From assembly GCA_017398685.1 (NCBI GenBank), contig JAFQFH010000036.1:42282-106281 (forward strand): DNA of 64,000 nucleotides. Reading direction: 5' to 3'. The DNA comes from Oscillospiraceae bacterium (GTDB taxonomy: Bacteria; Bacillota; Clostridia; Oscillospirales; Oscillospiraceae). The position numbers and the translations under genes were made by a program. How positions within the stretch are numbered: position 1 is the first letter of the stretch; each line of letters starts with the position of its first letter. The notes under the pieces are model-generated. The model searched no databases. It saw only the letters and a program-made list of their open reading frames with translations, and was not told the origin of the DNA. Below are positions 16,129 to 24,583 of this stretch, piece by piece.

Positions 16129-17328
16129 ATGCAGAAGAGAGAGCTAATTAGGAATTACAACAGAAGTACCGTTTTGGAAATTATGCGTCGGAAAAAAGTC
16201 GTATTCAGGGCAGAGCTTTCCCGGGAAACAGGCTTGAGCATACCTACGATAATGAAAATAACAGACGGTTTTATACAGCACGGTTTGGCTGTCGGCGCGG
16301 GAAGAGGTGAATCCAGCGGCGGCAAACCACCGGAACTGCTGGAAATAGTGCCGCAGTCGAGACTTTTTATCGGCATGGACATAAGCGGCACAAAGCTCAA
16401 GTGCATCGTTATGGATCTGTGCGGAGATATTGTGTATCAGAAATCCTGCTACCGCCGCGACTTACCGCCTCACTTTGATACAGACACCATCATAGCATAT
16501 ATTGAATCCACCATTGAAGAATCCGGTGTATGCAGGGACAGGATAACAGGCATAGGGCTCAGTGTCCCCGGTATAGTCGAGGCAAGTAACGGCACCGTAA
16601 TTACTTCTATAGACTACGGCTGGAAAAACAAAGACCTGCGCACTCCTCTCGAGCAGCGCTTTAACTTGCCTATTTTCATAGAAAACTCATCAAGGACCAT
16701 GGCAATCGGCGAAAAATGGTTTGGAAAAGGTGAAAAGACAGACAATTTTGCTCTGATAACCGTCGGTCACGGCATAGGCGGAGCTTTCATAATAAACGGC
16801 GAGATATATGACGGGTTTTACCGCATGAGCGGCGAAGTCGGACATATGCGGATCGACCCGGAAGGGCCTCTGTGCAAATGTGGAAAACGGGGTTGTCTTG
16901 AAACCTTTGCCTCGGGAAGCGCAATAAAAACACAGGCTATGGCCTTGGTGGAAAGTAATCCACAGTCAGCCATTCTCACGCTGGCAGGAAATGATAAATC
17001 CAAGATAGACTCAGATCTTGTATTCAAAGCGGCGGCTATGGGGGATGAGTTGGCCCGGTCAATTATAGATAATGTCGTCAACTATCTTGCCATAGGTCTG
17101 GAGAACCTTATATCCATTCTTGACTTTAAGCTGATCGTATTATCCGGATATGTGGTGAAAGGCAACGACGAATTTGTAAAAAGAGTGAAAAATCAGATAA
17201 ACAACACCCGACAGCTTTACTACGGCGAAAAGCCCATAGAGATAAAGGTTTCTGCCCTGGGAGAAGAGGCTGCAGTAATTGGTGCGGCAACAATTCCTCT
17301 TCGCAGCTGGGTAAGCAGCGTAGAATAA
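16129..17328 (+). CDS. ROK-family transcriptional regulator (XylR/NagC type)
   Basis: A 399-aa repressor. Residues 1-70 form a winged helix (LEIMRRKKVVFRAELSRETG), followed by the two-lobed sugar-kinase-like ROK domain with the zinc site GHMRIDPEGPLCKCGKRGCL. ATG 16129 follows AGGAAAG; the longer in-frame start at 16003 would run through the promoter of the divergent gene. It presumably senses a sugar or sugar derivative and controls the divergent dehydrogenase, and perhaps galM and the long operon. That is inferred from position and family. Confidence 0.9.
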   Translation: MQKRELIRNYNRSTVLEIMRRKKVVFRAELSRETGLSIPTIMKITDGFIQHGLAVGAGRGESSGGKPPELLEIVPQSRLFIGMDISGTKLKCIVMDLCGDIVYQKSCYRRDLPPHFDTDTIIAYIESTIEESGVCRDRITGIGLSVPGIVEASNGTVITSIDYGWKNKDLRTPLEQRFNLPIFIENSSRTMAIGEKWFGKGEKTDNFALITVGHGIGGAFIINGEIYDGFYRMSGEVGHMRIDPEGPLCKCGKRGCLETFASGSAIKTQAMALVESNPQSAILTLAGNDKSKIDSDLVFKAAAMGDELARSIIDNVVNYLAIGLENLISILDFKLIVLSGYVVKGNDEFVKRVKNQINNTRQLYYGEKPIEIKVSALGEEAAVIGAATIPLRSWVSSVE

Positions 17329-18161
17329 TTTTCCAGATAGTCGAGAATACAATAACTGTTCAGATGCAAAATGGGTGGTGACTGTAGTTATACTACAACC
17401 ATCGCCTTATCAAAATATTCATACCATACCGCATCTCCATACCAGCAATTATTGAACATAGGATTTATTTCTTTACCAAACATTTATCATTGGTACAGAA
17501 CATCGTTCAGGCCCTGTTCTGCAGCACATTCTTTTATTCATCCGTTACGGCGGATAGACCATTCTGTTACGTTGGGGTGATACGCTGTAATATCCTGTTT
17601 TCACAATAAAAGAAGATTTTTGTTAAATCTTCTTCCCTCCACGTCAATACACCTCTGTGCAGCGTAAGGGGTTTCAGGGTAACTGTGCTCCCTGACATGG
17701 AGCGTTTAACAAATGCCATACTTGCAAGGACAAGCCATCACAGCAGGCTTGTCCTTTGACATTTCACCTCTCTGAGGAAACAGCAGGCTTATCCGAGACG
17801 CTTCTATGTTCTCCTGGATTGCGCGTGCGCTCCTCAAGAATGTCGCAAATACTTTCTGCAATCTCCCACTTCGACATAGTTGTACCCGGAAAATGTCTGC
17901 ATAGCGCTCACCTGACATAATGACCCCGGAGATGCAGTCTTTCCCGAACTAATATCAATTTTTTTTATTATCCATACAGCGGAAAAAAGAAAGAGCCCCG
18001 AAGGGCTCTTGATAAAGGGACAATATAGATTTTTTACGGTAAATTCATTTTATTGCGAAGATCAATACCATGAGCTCAGGCAGGATCACTTACATAACGC
18101 AAGCACTTTACCCCCAGTGTATATGCACCGTCCGGCCTGTTAGCTCCGTCACTATGTACGA
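17329..18161. other. Gene-poor stretch with hairpins
   Basis: About 830 bases with no gene I can support. It holds hairpins at 17610-17634 (10-bp stem) and 17726-17756 (11-bp stem) plus the terminator at 17991-18010. A short reverse frame beginning MSKWEIAESICDILEERTRN near 17880 is the only stretch that looks protein-like, but it is short, lacks a clear SD and has no family I recognise. The area may be a decayed insertion that also removed the end of spoVT. Confidence 0.5.
17991..18010 (-). terminator. Terminator downstream of the truncated spoVT
   Basis: AAGAGCCC / GGGCTCTT with a 4-base loop, followed on the reverse strand by TCTTTTTTCC. It is about 150 bases past the stop of the SpoVT-like frame and is probably its original terminator. 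Confidence 0.75.
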
Positions 18162-18335
18162 CTACCAGCCTCTGCGTTTAGCCAAATCCAACAAACTAAC
18201 ACAGAATTTTTCTTGGGGTGTCAATGATATCTGTGAGGGGTCACCCTCGCGGATACGCATGGTGCGGCGTATTTCCTTGGGAATAACCACGCGGCCCAGA
18301 TCGTCTATTCTGCGGACTATCCCTGTTGCTTTCAT
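18162..18335 (-). pseudogene. spoVT: Truncated SpoVT/AbrB-family transition-state regulator
   Basis: The reverse strand encodes 57 residues starting MKATGIVRRIDDLGRVVIPK, the near-invariant N-terminal swapped-hairpin DNA-binding domain of SpoVT. It stays homologous to about residue 33 (RIREGDP), then changes to SQISLTPQEKFCVS and stops. The usual continuation and the GAF-like C-terminal domain of full SpoVT (about 180 aa) are missing. A strong AAGGAG SD precedes the ATG, so a short DNA-binding peptide may still be made. A deletion or insertion about 100 bases into the gene is the simplest explanation. Confidence 0.8.
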
Positions 18336-18486
18336 ATATCTTTCTCCTTAATTTACAAATTGCCTTGTTAGTATCTGTAAATACAAAAAGATTATTCCGG
18401 ATGCGAAAATTCATTTTGCCAAAGCAAAGTCCGGATTTTACGGGAAAGCAGACAAGTTGGGAAAAGGACAGCGGCGAAAAGCTGAT

Positions 18487-18855
18487 TTATGTTTTATCGT
18501 GTCCGGAAAGCGCTTCCAGCTCGCGGATGCGTTTTTCCAGAAGGGCTATGGTCTGCGTCATGCGCTTGAGCTGCTCGTTCTGCTTGGAAACAATGGAAGT
18601 AAGCGCCATGAGAATTATGATGACAAAGAAGAAAATAAGGGCAAACAGCGCGTTTGAAGGCACCTCAATACCGACAAAGTCGGTAATGGCAAAGAGTATC
18701 TGCGGGAACAGAGATACCAGCAGCATGAAAAAACCGGCAAAAATCCACAAAATCGTGTATTTCAGGTTAAGACGCTTTTTTTTGAGAAGCTGGAAAAGAA
18801 TAACAAAATACAGCGCCAGAGCCAAAAGCATGAATATTTGCAGCTTTGTACTCAT
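18487..18855 (-). CDS. DUF2304-family membrane protein
   Basis: A 122-aa protein with three predicted membrane helices (residues about 5-25, 33-55, 68-90) and a C-terminal coiled region (KQNEQLKRMTQTIALLEKRIRE). This layout is typical of DUF2304, which is nearly always paired with a GT2 glycosyltransferase, as here. The pair overlaps by 4 bases. It may anchor or assist the glycosyltransferase at the membrane in cell-envelope polysaccharide assembly; its biochemical activity is unknown. Confidence 0.88.
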   Translation of the reverse strand: MSTKLQIFMLLALALYFVILFQLLKKKRLNLKYTILWIFAGFFMLLVSLFPQILFAITDFVGIEVPSNALFALIFFFVIIILMALTSIVSKQNEQLKRMTQTIALLEKRIRELEALSGHDKT

Positions 18856-19559
18856 TTTATTTTCCTCCTTTTGTGGCTCAGTCTGGAAACTATCAGGGAA
18901 ATAGACACTTTTACCATGTAATACACCGCCCTGAAGGAGGATATGGAGCTCTGCCCTCCTACACGTTCACGCATCTGAGCCGGAACCTCCACAAGACGAA
19001 AGCCCTCCAGCGTAGAAAGGAGAATTGCATCGGGTTCGGGGTAATCCTGCGGGTAGTTTTCTGCAAAAAAGGCGATCATACTGCGATTGACAGCCCGAAA
19101 ACCGCTGGTCACATCGTAAATCTTTACACCTGACAGCAGCTTTATAAGGCTGCTGAGGAAGCTGATGCCGAAACGGCGCATAGCGGAGGACTGAAAGCCT
19201 TCCTTTTCAATGAACCTTGAGCCTATGGCAGCGTCTGCCTCGCCGGAAATGATCGGGGCAATGAGAGATGAAAGGTATCTTGCGTCGTGCTGTCCGTCGC
19301 CGTCAAACTGAACGGCAATATCATAATCGTGCTCAAGGGCATAGCGATAGCCCGTCTGAACACCGCCGCCGATCCCAAGGTTTACCGGGAGGTCGAGAAA
19401 ATTTGCGCCGTACTCCTTCAGAATCTTCCGGGTATTATCCTTGGAGCAGTCGTTTATGACCACATAGTCCATACCGGGGGCATTGGCTTTGATATCCTGA
19501 AGTGTTCTGACTATATTTTCTTGCTCATTATAGGCGGGGATAATCAAGAGTGTTTTCAT
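18852..19559 (-). CDS. Family 2 glycosyltransferase (polyprenyl-phosphate type)
   Basis: A 235-aa GT-A fold enzyme with IIPAYNEQENI, VINDCSKDNT, NLGIGGGVQTGYRYA and the metal-binding DGDGQHD. It resembles dolichyl/undecaprenyl-phosphate sugar synthases but lacks C-terminal membrane helices, which may be supplied by the coupled DUF2304 protein. ATG 19559 is chosen because the protein begins MKTLLIIPAYNE there, as in homologues; the start 21 bases upstream adds an atypical leader. Confidence 0.9.
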   Translation of the reverse strand: MKTLLIIPAYNEQENIVRTLQDIKANAPGMDYVVINDCSKDNTRKILKEYGANFLDLPVNLGIGGGVQTGYRYALEHDYDIAVQFDGDGQHDARYLSSLIAPIISGEADAAIGSRFIEKEGFQSSAMRRFGISFLSSLIKLLSGVKIYDVTSGFRAVNRSMIAFFAENYPQDYPEPDAILLSTLEGFRLVEVPAQMRERVGGQSSISSFRAVYYMVKVSISLIVSRLSHKRRKIK

Positions 19560-19782
19560 CAAAAAATCTTCTTTCTGCATCTTTTATCAAAGGATACTAC
19601 AAAATGCAGCTGTGTTCAAGTTTATTTGCAGCGGCAGCCTCAAAGCTATGAATACGGCGAAATGCTTACTGCCTGCACAGGGAACTTTTTCCCCCAATAA
19701 GCGTCTCAATATACAAAAAGCATCTCTTGCTTTTCGGGAAGAAAAATTGTAATATGTTTACATAATATATAAGGAGACGAAT

Positions 19783-20463
19783 ATGAAAAACTATCTCTTG
19801 ATTTTGCTTGCAGCCTGCTTTCTTCTGAGCGGCTGCGGCGTGAACGGGCAGCCGGTACAGCCCACGGAAGCACCCGAAAGTGTGCCGGACACTCTGCCCC
19901 CGGAAGCATCTGCGAGGATAAGCCCTCTGCCCGCCGCTGTTGACATGGCTTCTCTGGGTAACTGCACTGTGCCTGTCTCCATCGACAAAGGCGGCATATA
20001 CACGGACGAGGGCGGGAAAATCATGGTACAGTTCACGGTGTACAGCTATGAGCTTTATGACATGGTGGACATTGCCGCTCTCAAGGAGGGGGACAGTATC
20101 AGCCATAGGGGCGAGGACATAGTGGTCAGCTCCGTTTCTCGAAGTGACAGCGGCCGCGTGATTATAAACGGCGGTCTGGATGTGGGTGGCTATGAGCTAT
20201 ACACTGATGAGTCCGGCGTATATTATTTTGTGGGCTACAATGACGCCAAGGCCTACTATGCCATCGGCGAGGCGGTGTTCGGCGTGGCGGAGGACTTTGT
20301 TTTCACCGACGGCATGGATTTTGACAATCCTCCGGTGAGCTACACCGCTCCTCAGCTTCTTGATGAAAACAGCGGCATATTCTTCCACTTTGTGCCCCAC
20401 AACACCACACTAACCATTGAAAACGGAGCAATCACCGCCATGGAGCGGGTATATATGCCCTGA
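19783..20463 (+). CDS. Lipoprotein of unknown function
   Basis: A 226-aa protein with signal peptide MKNYLLILLAACFLLSGCG and a lipobox at residue 18, a Pro/Glu-rich linker to about residue 50, then an extracellular beta-rich domain with no family I recognise. SD AAGGAG is well placed. A plausible promoter lies upstream (TTGCTT, 17 bases, TAATAT, ending near 19756). It is a single-gene unit closed by a terminator. It precedes a two-component system, but no functional link is evident. Confidence 0.8.
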   Translation: MKNYLLILLAACFLLSGCGVNGQPVQPTEAPESVPDTLPPEASARISPLPAAVDMASLGNCTVPVSIDKGGIYTDEGGKIMVQFTVYSYELYDMVDIAALKEGDSISHRGEDIVVSSVSRSDSGRVIINGGLDVGGYELYTDESGVYYFVGYNDAKAYYAIGEAVFGVAEDFVFTDGMDFDNPPVSYTAPQLLDENSGIFFHFVPHNTTLTIENGAITAMERVYMP

Positions 20464-20474
20464 TTATAAGCCAG

Positions 20475-20505
20475 AAAGTCGGCATCTTCGGATGCCGGCT
20501 TTTTA
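20475..20505 (+). terminator. Terminator of the 19783 lipoprotein gene
   Basis: A 12-bp stem with one G:T pair around a TTCG tetraloop (20487-20490), followed by TTTTT. Confidence 0.9.
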
Positions 20506-20601
20506 TTTACAGACTGTTTATTTTCAGTTTATGCCGAGGATTTAATATATAAGGCAGCATATAATTGCTGCTCTGCGTACGATATCAGGAGGCGATAGAC
20601 C

Positions 20602-21273
20602 GTGTTTAAAATTCTGGTGGTTGACGACGATAAAAATACAAGGCTTTTGCTCAATGCCATATTGCAGTCCGAGGGCTACTCCGTGCTTCTTGCAAAGGAT
20701 GGGGTGGAAGCTCTTGCGCTGATGGACAGGGAGCATGTTGACCTTGCGGTGCTGGATGTGATGATGCCCAATATGGACGGCTACGAGTTTGTCAGTACTC
20801 TCAGACAGGCAAACAACGAGCTGCCTGTGCTCATGGTGTCGGCAAAGCAGCTTCCGGCAGACAGAAAAAAGGGCTTCATAGTAGGCACGGATGACTACAT
20901 GACAAAGCCCATTGACGAGGAAGAGATGCTTTTGAGAATAAAGGCGCTTCTTCGCAGGGCGCGGATCGTCAGTGAGAGAAAGATAAGCATCGGAGATGTG
21001 GTGCTGGACTATGATTCCTTCACAGTGAGCCGCGGAGAGGACAGGACAGAGCTGCCCCAGAAGGAATTTTTGCTTTTGTACAAGCTTTTGAGCTATCCGG
21101 GGAAAATATTCACCCGCATACAGCTTATGGACGAGATATGGGGCGCAGACAGCGAGACCGGCTGGGAAACTGTGACTGTACACATCGGCAGGCTGCGCAA
21201 GCGCTTTGAGGGCTGGGACGAGTTTGAAATACAGTCTGTGCGTGGGCTGGGCTACAAGGCGGTGAGAAAATGA
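20602..21273 (+). CDS. OmpR/PhoB-family response regulator
   Basis: A 223-aa two-domain regulator. The receiver contains the acidic pair in VVDDDK, phospho-acceptor D52 region VLDVMMPNMDGYEF and lysine in MTKPID. The C-terminal winged helix has LLLYKLLSYPGKIFTR and VHIGRLRKRFE. Start is GTG 20602, preceded by AGGAGG. The stop overlaps the kinase start by 4 bases, so the pair is coupled. The target genes are not evident. Confidence 0.95.
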   Translation: MFKILVVDDDKNTRLLLNAILQSEGYSVLLAKDGVEALALMDREHVDLAVLDVMMPNMDGYEFVSTLRQANNELPVLMVSAKQLPADRKKGFIVGTDDYMTKPIDEEEMLLRIKALLRRARIVSERKISIGDVVLDYDSFTVSRGEDRTELPQKEFLLLYKLLSYPGKIFTRIQLMDEIWGADSETGWETVTVHIGRLRKRFEGWDEFEIQSVRGLGYKAVRK

Positions 21274-22343
21274 ACAGACCCAGTATGAAAGAGCGTTCAT
21301 CGCGTCTGGCGCTTGTTTTGTTTTTCTCTTTCGTGGTGTTCTGCACGCTGATACTGACCCTTCTTTTCACCGGTATTCTGGTATACCAGTTCAACAAATG
21401 GGGCTTTTTCATCCCCGACGGCGAGGCAGAGCTGGGATTGGTGCGCTCCATGCTCCTTATGATGGGGCTGAGCCTTATTGTCGGCACAGCGCTGACCTTC
21501 GTGGTCATCCGCATACCGCTTGCGCCCGTGTATGCCCTTATAGACGGCATGAAAAAGCTTGCCGGAGGCGACTACAGGGCAAGGCTGGATACCGGAAGGA
21601 TAGTCAGCCACTGGAAGCTGGGCAGCGACATTAAGGAAAGCTTCAACACCCTGGCGGTGGAGCTTGAAAACACCGAAATGCTCCGCTCGGACTTCATCAA
21701 CAATTTTTCCCATGAATTCAAAACGCCCATCGTGTCCATAGCGGGATTTGCAAAGGTGCTCAAGCGGGGAAATCTCACGGAGGAGCAGAAAGCGGAGTAT
21801 CTGGATATTATAGAGGAGGAGTCTCTGCGCCTTTCCTATATGGCCACTAATGTTCTCAATCTGACCAAGGTGCAAAACCAGAACATCCTCAGCGACACTC
21901 AAAACTATAACCTCTCCGAACAGTTCCGCGACTGCGTACTGATGCTTGAGAGCAAGTGGGAAAAGCGGGATATCCGGCTTGGACTGGATTTTGAAGAACA
22001 CATGATATGCGCCAATGAGGAGCTTATGAAGCAGGTGTGGATAAATCTCGTCGATAATGCCATAAAGTTCTCCCCGGAGGGCGGCAGCGTGGACATAAGC
22101 GTGAGCGAGGGCGAAGAGCGGATATCAATTGCAGTTTCAAATACAGGCCAGCCCATAGGAGAAGAGGACAGAGCCAGGATATTCAACAAATTCTATCAGG
22201 CCGACTGCTCTCACAGCACAGAGGGCAACGGCATAGGTCTTGCCATTGTCAAGCATATAGTCGCTCTCCACAAGGGCAGTATCGAGGTGAAAAGCGGTGA
22301 GGGCGTGAATTCCTTCGTTGTCACCCTGCCCAGAAGCTGCTGA
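21270..22343 (+). CDS. Sensor histidine kinase
   Basis: A 357-aa membrane kinase with two N-terminal helices (about 14-38 and 63-85) separated by a very short extracellular loop, a HAMP linker, the H-box NFSHEFKTPIVSIAGFAK, N-box NLVDNAIKFSPEGG, and G boxes including GNGIGLAIVKHI. The short loop suggests sensing within the membrane, as in envelope-stress or antimicrobial-peptide kinases, but the partner is unknown. It phosphorylates the coupled OmpR-type regulator. Confidence 0.95.
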   Translation: MNRPSMKERSSRLALVLFFSFVVFCTLILTLLFTGILVYQFNKWGFFIPDGEAELGLVRSMLLMMGLSLIVGTALTFVVIRIPLAPVYALIDGMKKLAGGDYRARLDTGRIVSHWKLGSDIKESFNTLAVELENTEMLRSDFINNFSHEFKTPIVSIAGFAKVLKRGNLTEEQKAEYLDIIEEESLRLSYMATNVLNLTKVQNQNILSDTQNYNLSEQFRDCVLMLESKWEKRDIRLGLDFEEHMICANEELMKQVWINLVDNAIKFSPEGGSVDISVSEGEERISIAVSNTGQPIGEEDRARIFNKFYQADCSHSTEGNGIGLAIVKHIVALHKGSIEVKSGEGVNSFVVTLPRSC

Positions 22344-22387
22344 GGCCCTGAAAGCGCAGCGGTGAAAATAATAAGAAAAATATATAG

Positions 22388-22415
22388 AAAACCCGACGGT
22401 TTCCGTCGGGTTTTT
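22388..22415. terminator. Bidirectional terminator between kinase and membrane-protein genes
   Basis: Stem ACCCGACGG / CCGTCGGGT with 3-base loop, flanked by A-run and T-run on both strands. It abuts the stop codon of the convergent gene. Confidence 0.88.
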
Positions 22416-22911
22416 ACATGAGCTGCCTTAGTTTTTCAAGGCGTATGCTCATTATGGGGATTATATAGTCGTATAAAAGAAATGTCGCATTTCCAAGCAC
22501 CAGCAGTATTATCATCAGTATGCTGCCCATGGCCTCCGGCACCAGCACCAGCATCACCAGCGCCTCGATTGCAATGACCGTCATATTGAAGATAAGCAGC
22601 TTTGAAATAAGCCGCGGCACTTTATAAAGCCTTTGCAGCGCCGGGCGCAGCACCGGATACCAGCCGAAAAGCCCGGTAAACATCAGGTTCTGCTCAATAT
22701 TGGGTACAAGCATAAAGGATAAAAGGCTCACTGCGGCAAATACCACAAGCTGGTACTTTGCCCCGTATTTCTGCCCGTAGGGGATGAGGAGCAGCCCCAC
22801 GAGAAGGGGAGCGGCGTACATTCCCAGCTCCAGCACCGCGCCCAGCAGCATTATCACTGTGCAGGCCGCCGCCAGCATAGCCCCGGAGGCAATTTTCTTT
22901 GTGTTCTGCAA
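22414..22911 (-). CDS. Polytopic membrane protein of unknown function
   Basis: A 165-aa hydrophobic protein with about five membrane helices. The N-terminus (NTKKIASGAMLAAACTVIMLLG) looks like ECF-transporter S-components and DUF2232-like proteins, but no substrate signature is visible. The start is set by the promoter: the -10 box at 22940-22945 places transcription start near 22933, so longer frames starting at 22974 cannot be used. TTG 22911 with an upstream GGTGAT is preferred; GTG 22920 is the alternative. Confidence 0.7.
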   Translation of the reverse strand: MQNTKKIASGAMLAAACTVIMLLGAVLELGMYAAPLLVGLLLIPYGQKYGAKYQLVVFAAVSLLSFMLVPNIEQNLMFTGLFGWYPVLRPALQRLYKVPRLISKLLIFNMTVIAIEALVMLVLVPEAMGSILMIILLVLGNATFLLYDYIIPIMSIRLEKLRQLM

Positions 22912-22939
22912 ATCTATCACCGTCTGAACATTTTTGATA

Positions 22940-22968
22940 ATTATAAGCCTAAATCTAATGCCAGTCAA
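22940..22968 (-). promoter_or_regulatory. Consensus sigma-A promoter
   Basis: Reverse strand TTGACT (22963-22968) and a perfect TATAAT (22940-22945) spaced by 17 bases. It drives the 22414-22911 gene. Confidence 0.8.
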
Positions 22969-23006
22969 ATCCACAAAGACTTAAAAGCCTTTTTTGTTCA
23001 CGCTGA

Positions 23007-23040
23007 AAAGCTATGGAAATTCACAAATTTCCATAGCTTT
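23007..23040. terminator. Hairpin overlapping the PAP2 stop codon
   Basis: A 13-bp perfect stem (23007-23019 with 23028-23040) includes the last codons of the PAP2 gene. It could end or stabilise the transcript; the T-run is weak. Confidence 0.6.
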
Positions 23041-23701
23041 TGCTTCGTTTTCCGGGAAAGCCGAAGCTCATAAGCTCTGCCAGAAGGCACACCGGCAGCG
23101 CAGCCAGAGCATCCAGCACAGAATGCTGCTTTATAAACACAGTGGACACACATACAAGAAGGCAGAAAAGCGTCACAGATATTTTGCTGCCCGTTTTCGG
23201 CGCGGAGCTTTTCAGCCATGTGGAGGCTATCCCCAGCGAGTAGGCCACGTGCAGGGAGGGGCATACGTTGGTGCTGGTGTCAATACTGTAGAGCAGAGCA
23301 ACGCCGCCGGAGAGAAAATTGTCCCGCGGAAAGATTTCCGGCCGCAGATCCTGACGGCTGGGAAACAGGATGTATATGGCCATGGCTGCAATCTGGGTGA
23401 TGATTATGTATTTCATCAGCTTTTTGAAGCTGTCCACATCGTAGAGCGCAAAGTACAAAAGCGAGCCTGCCACAAGAAAATACCACAGCACGTAGGGGAT
23501 GAGGAAAAGCTCATTGAAGGGTATGAGATCATCCAGCCAACAGTGCATCACGTGGCAGCGCTCCGCCGGGATAAGCCACTCTGTAAGAAAATACATTGCA
23601 AAATAGCCGACCCAGCCCAAAAGCAGCTTCAGATGGGAAAAGCGCGGCTCATTTATCCGGGAAAGCCGGAATTCACGGTAGTCAACAACAGGCTTTTTCA
23701 T
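23021..23701 (-). CDS. PAP2-superfamily membrane phosphatase
   Basis: A 226-aa membrane protein with six predicted helices. The phosphatase motifs are SRQDLRPE, CPSLHVAYS with the catalytic His and KQHSVLD, as in PAP2/inositol-phosphorylceramide-synthase-like proteins. It should dephosphorylate a lipid phosphate or transfer a phospho-headgroup at the outer membrane face. Its first 20 bases overlap the end of the acyltransferase gene, so the two are translationally coupled and probably act on the same lipid. Confidence 0.88.
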   Translation of the reverse strand: MKKPVVDYREFRLSRINEPRFSHLKLLLGWVGYFAMYFLTEWLIPAERCHVMHCWLDDLIPFNELFLIPYVLWYFLVAGSLLYFALYDVDSFKKLMKYIIITQIAAMAIYILFPSRQDLRPEIFPRDNFLSGGVALLYSIDTSTNVCPSLHVAYSLGIASTWLKSSAPKTGSKISVTLFCLLVCVSTVFIKQHSVLDALAALPVCLLAELMSFGFPGKRSKSYGNL

Positions 23702-24452
23702 TTTCGGGGACCTCGGTGTTTTTGGGATAGAGTTTTTTCGCTACGTTTTTATATGGGACAACAGTGTGCTCCGGAAGGGCGCGGGCCATGTTCCTTATCC
23801 CGTCCATAAGATAGCTGCATATTCTTTGCCGCTCCGCCTTCATGTCGGACGCGGCGGAAAATTGCACAGGACGGCCCAGATATATGGATTTGAGACCGGG
23901 TGCAATGTACATGGGTACAAAGCAAAGCTCCTTTCCGCTTTTTTTGTAATAGAGCTTTGCAAGGTCTATAAACCGGTCCTGAAAATCATAGAGGATATTG
24001 TCACAGGGTACGTCATGCTCGGGGAATATTACCACGCTTGAGCCCTCGTCCAGCCTGTCCATGGTCTCACGGAAGGTAGTTCGCAGCCTTGCATCCCGGT
24101 ATACCGGGATAGTGCGGGCATTATTGAAAACGCAGACGGAGAGCGGCGCGATAAGGTAAGAGAGAATTTTATAAAACCAGCGGATATATCCCGGCTTTTC
24201 AGACCAGAAATCCCGGTACGCATAGGCGGGAACCTCACTCAGCTGCATCATCTCGCCGGTGCACCATGTGAAGACATCCTCGCCCATAAAAAGCTCGCAG
24301 GCGATAGGCCCATGCATCTGGCTGTGATTGCCCACGATAATGCACGGCTCTCCGGGCAGATTTTCCCGCCCTTTTATCTCCATTCGGGGATAAAAAAGCC
24401 TCACCAGAGCCTTTACCATTTTAAAACATCCGCTGCTGAATGACACACTCAT
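23682..24452 (-). CDS. PlsC-like lysophospholipid acyltransferase-family protein
   Basis: A 256-aa membrane-associated protein. VGNHSQMHGPI (H43) corresponds to acyltransferase motif I and VVIFPEHD to motif III. The classic HX4D is not intact: the residue five after H43 is glycine. ATG 24452 follows GGAAAG; the longer frame to 24590 reads through an 18-bp inverted repeat and has no SD. It is coupled to the PAP2 gene and divergent from an acyl-CoA ligase, so an acyl-transfer role in lipid modification is likely, with uncertain catalytic mechanism. Confidence 0.82.
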   Translation of the reverse strand: MSVSFSSGCFKMVKALVRLFYPRMEIKGRENLPGEPCIIVGNHSQMHGPIACELFMGEDVFTWCTGEMMQLSEVPAYAYRDFWSEKPGYIRWFYKILSYLIAPLSVCVFNNARTIPVYRDARLRTTFRETMDRLDEGSSVVIFPEHDVPCDNILYDFQDRFIDLAKLYYKKSGKELCFVPMYIAPGLKSIYLGRPVQFSAASDMKAERQRICSYLMDGIRNMARALPEHTVVPYKNVAKKLYPKNTEVPENEKACC

Positions 24453-24500
24453 CACCGCTTTCCATGTATTGGATGCTGTGCTTGTATCATAGCCGCGCTG

Positions 24501-24539
24501 CCTAAACTCAGAATAAACATCGTTTATTCTGAGTTTAGG
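24501..24539. promoter_or_regulatory. 18-bp perfect inverted repeat, probable operator between divergent lipid genes
   Basis: Arms 24501-24518 and 24522-24539 are exact reverse complements around a 3-base centre. The repeat sits between the acyltransferase/PAP2 unit and the E2-like/ligase unit. A reverse-strand -10-like TATGAT (24486-24491) lies beside it. Length and placement suit a TetR- or similar-type operator controlling both directions; the cognate regulator is not in the window. Confidence 0.65.
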
Positions 24540-24583
24540 ATAAAAGCGTACACTTGACATACAAATAAAAAAGGAGTGGAGAT

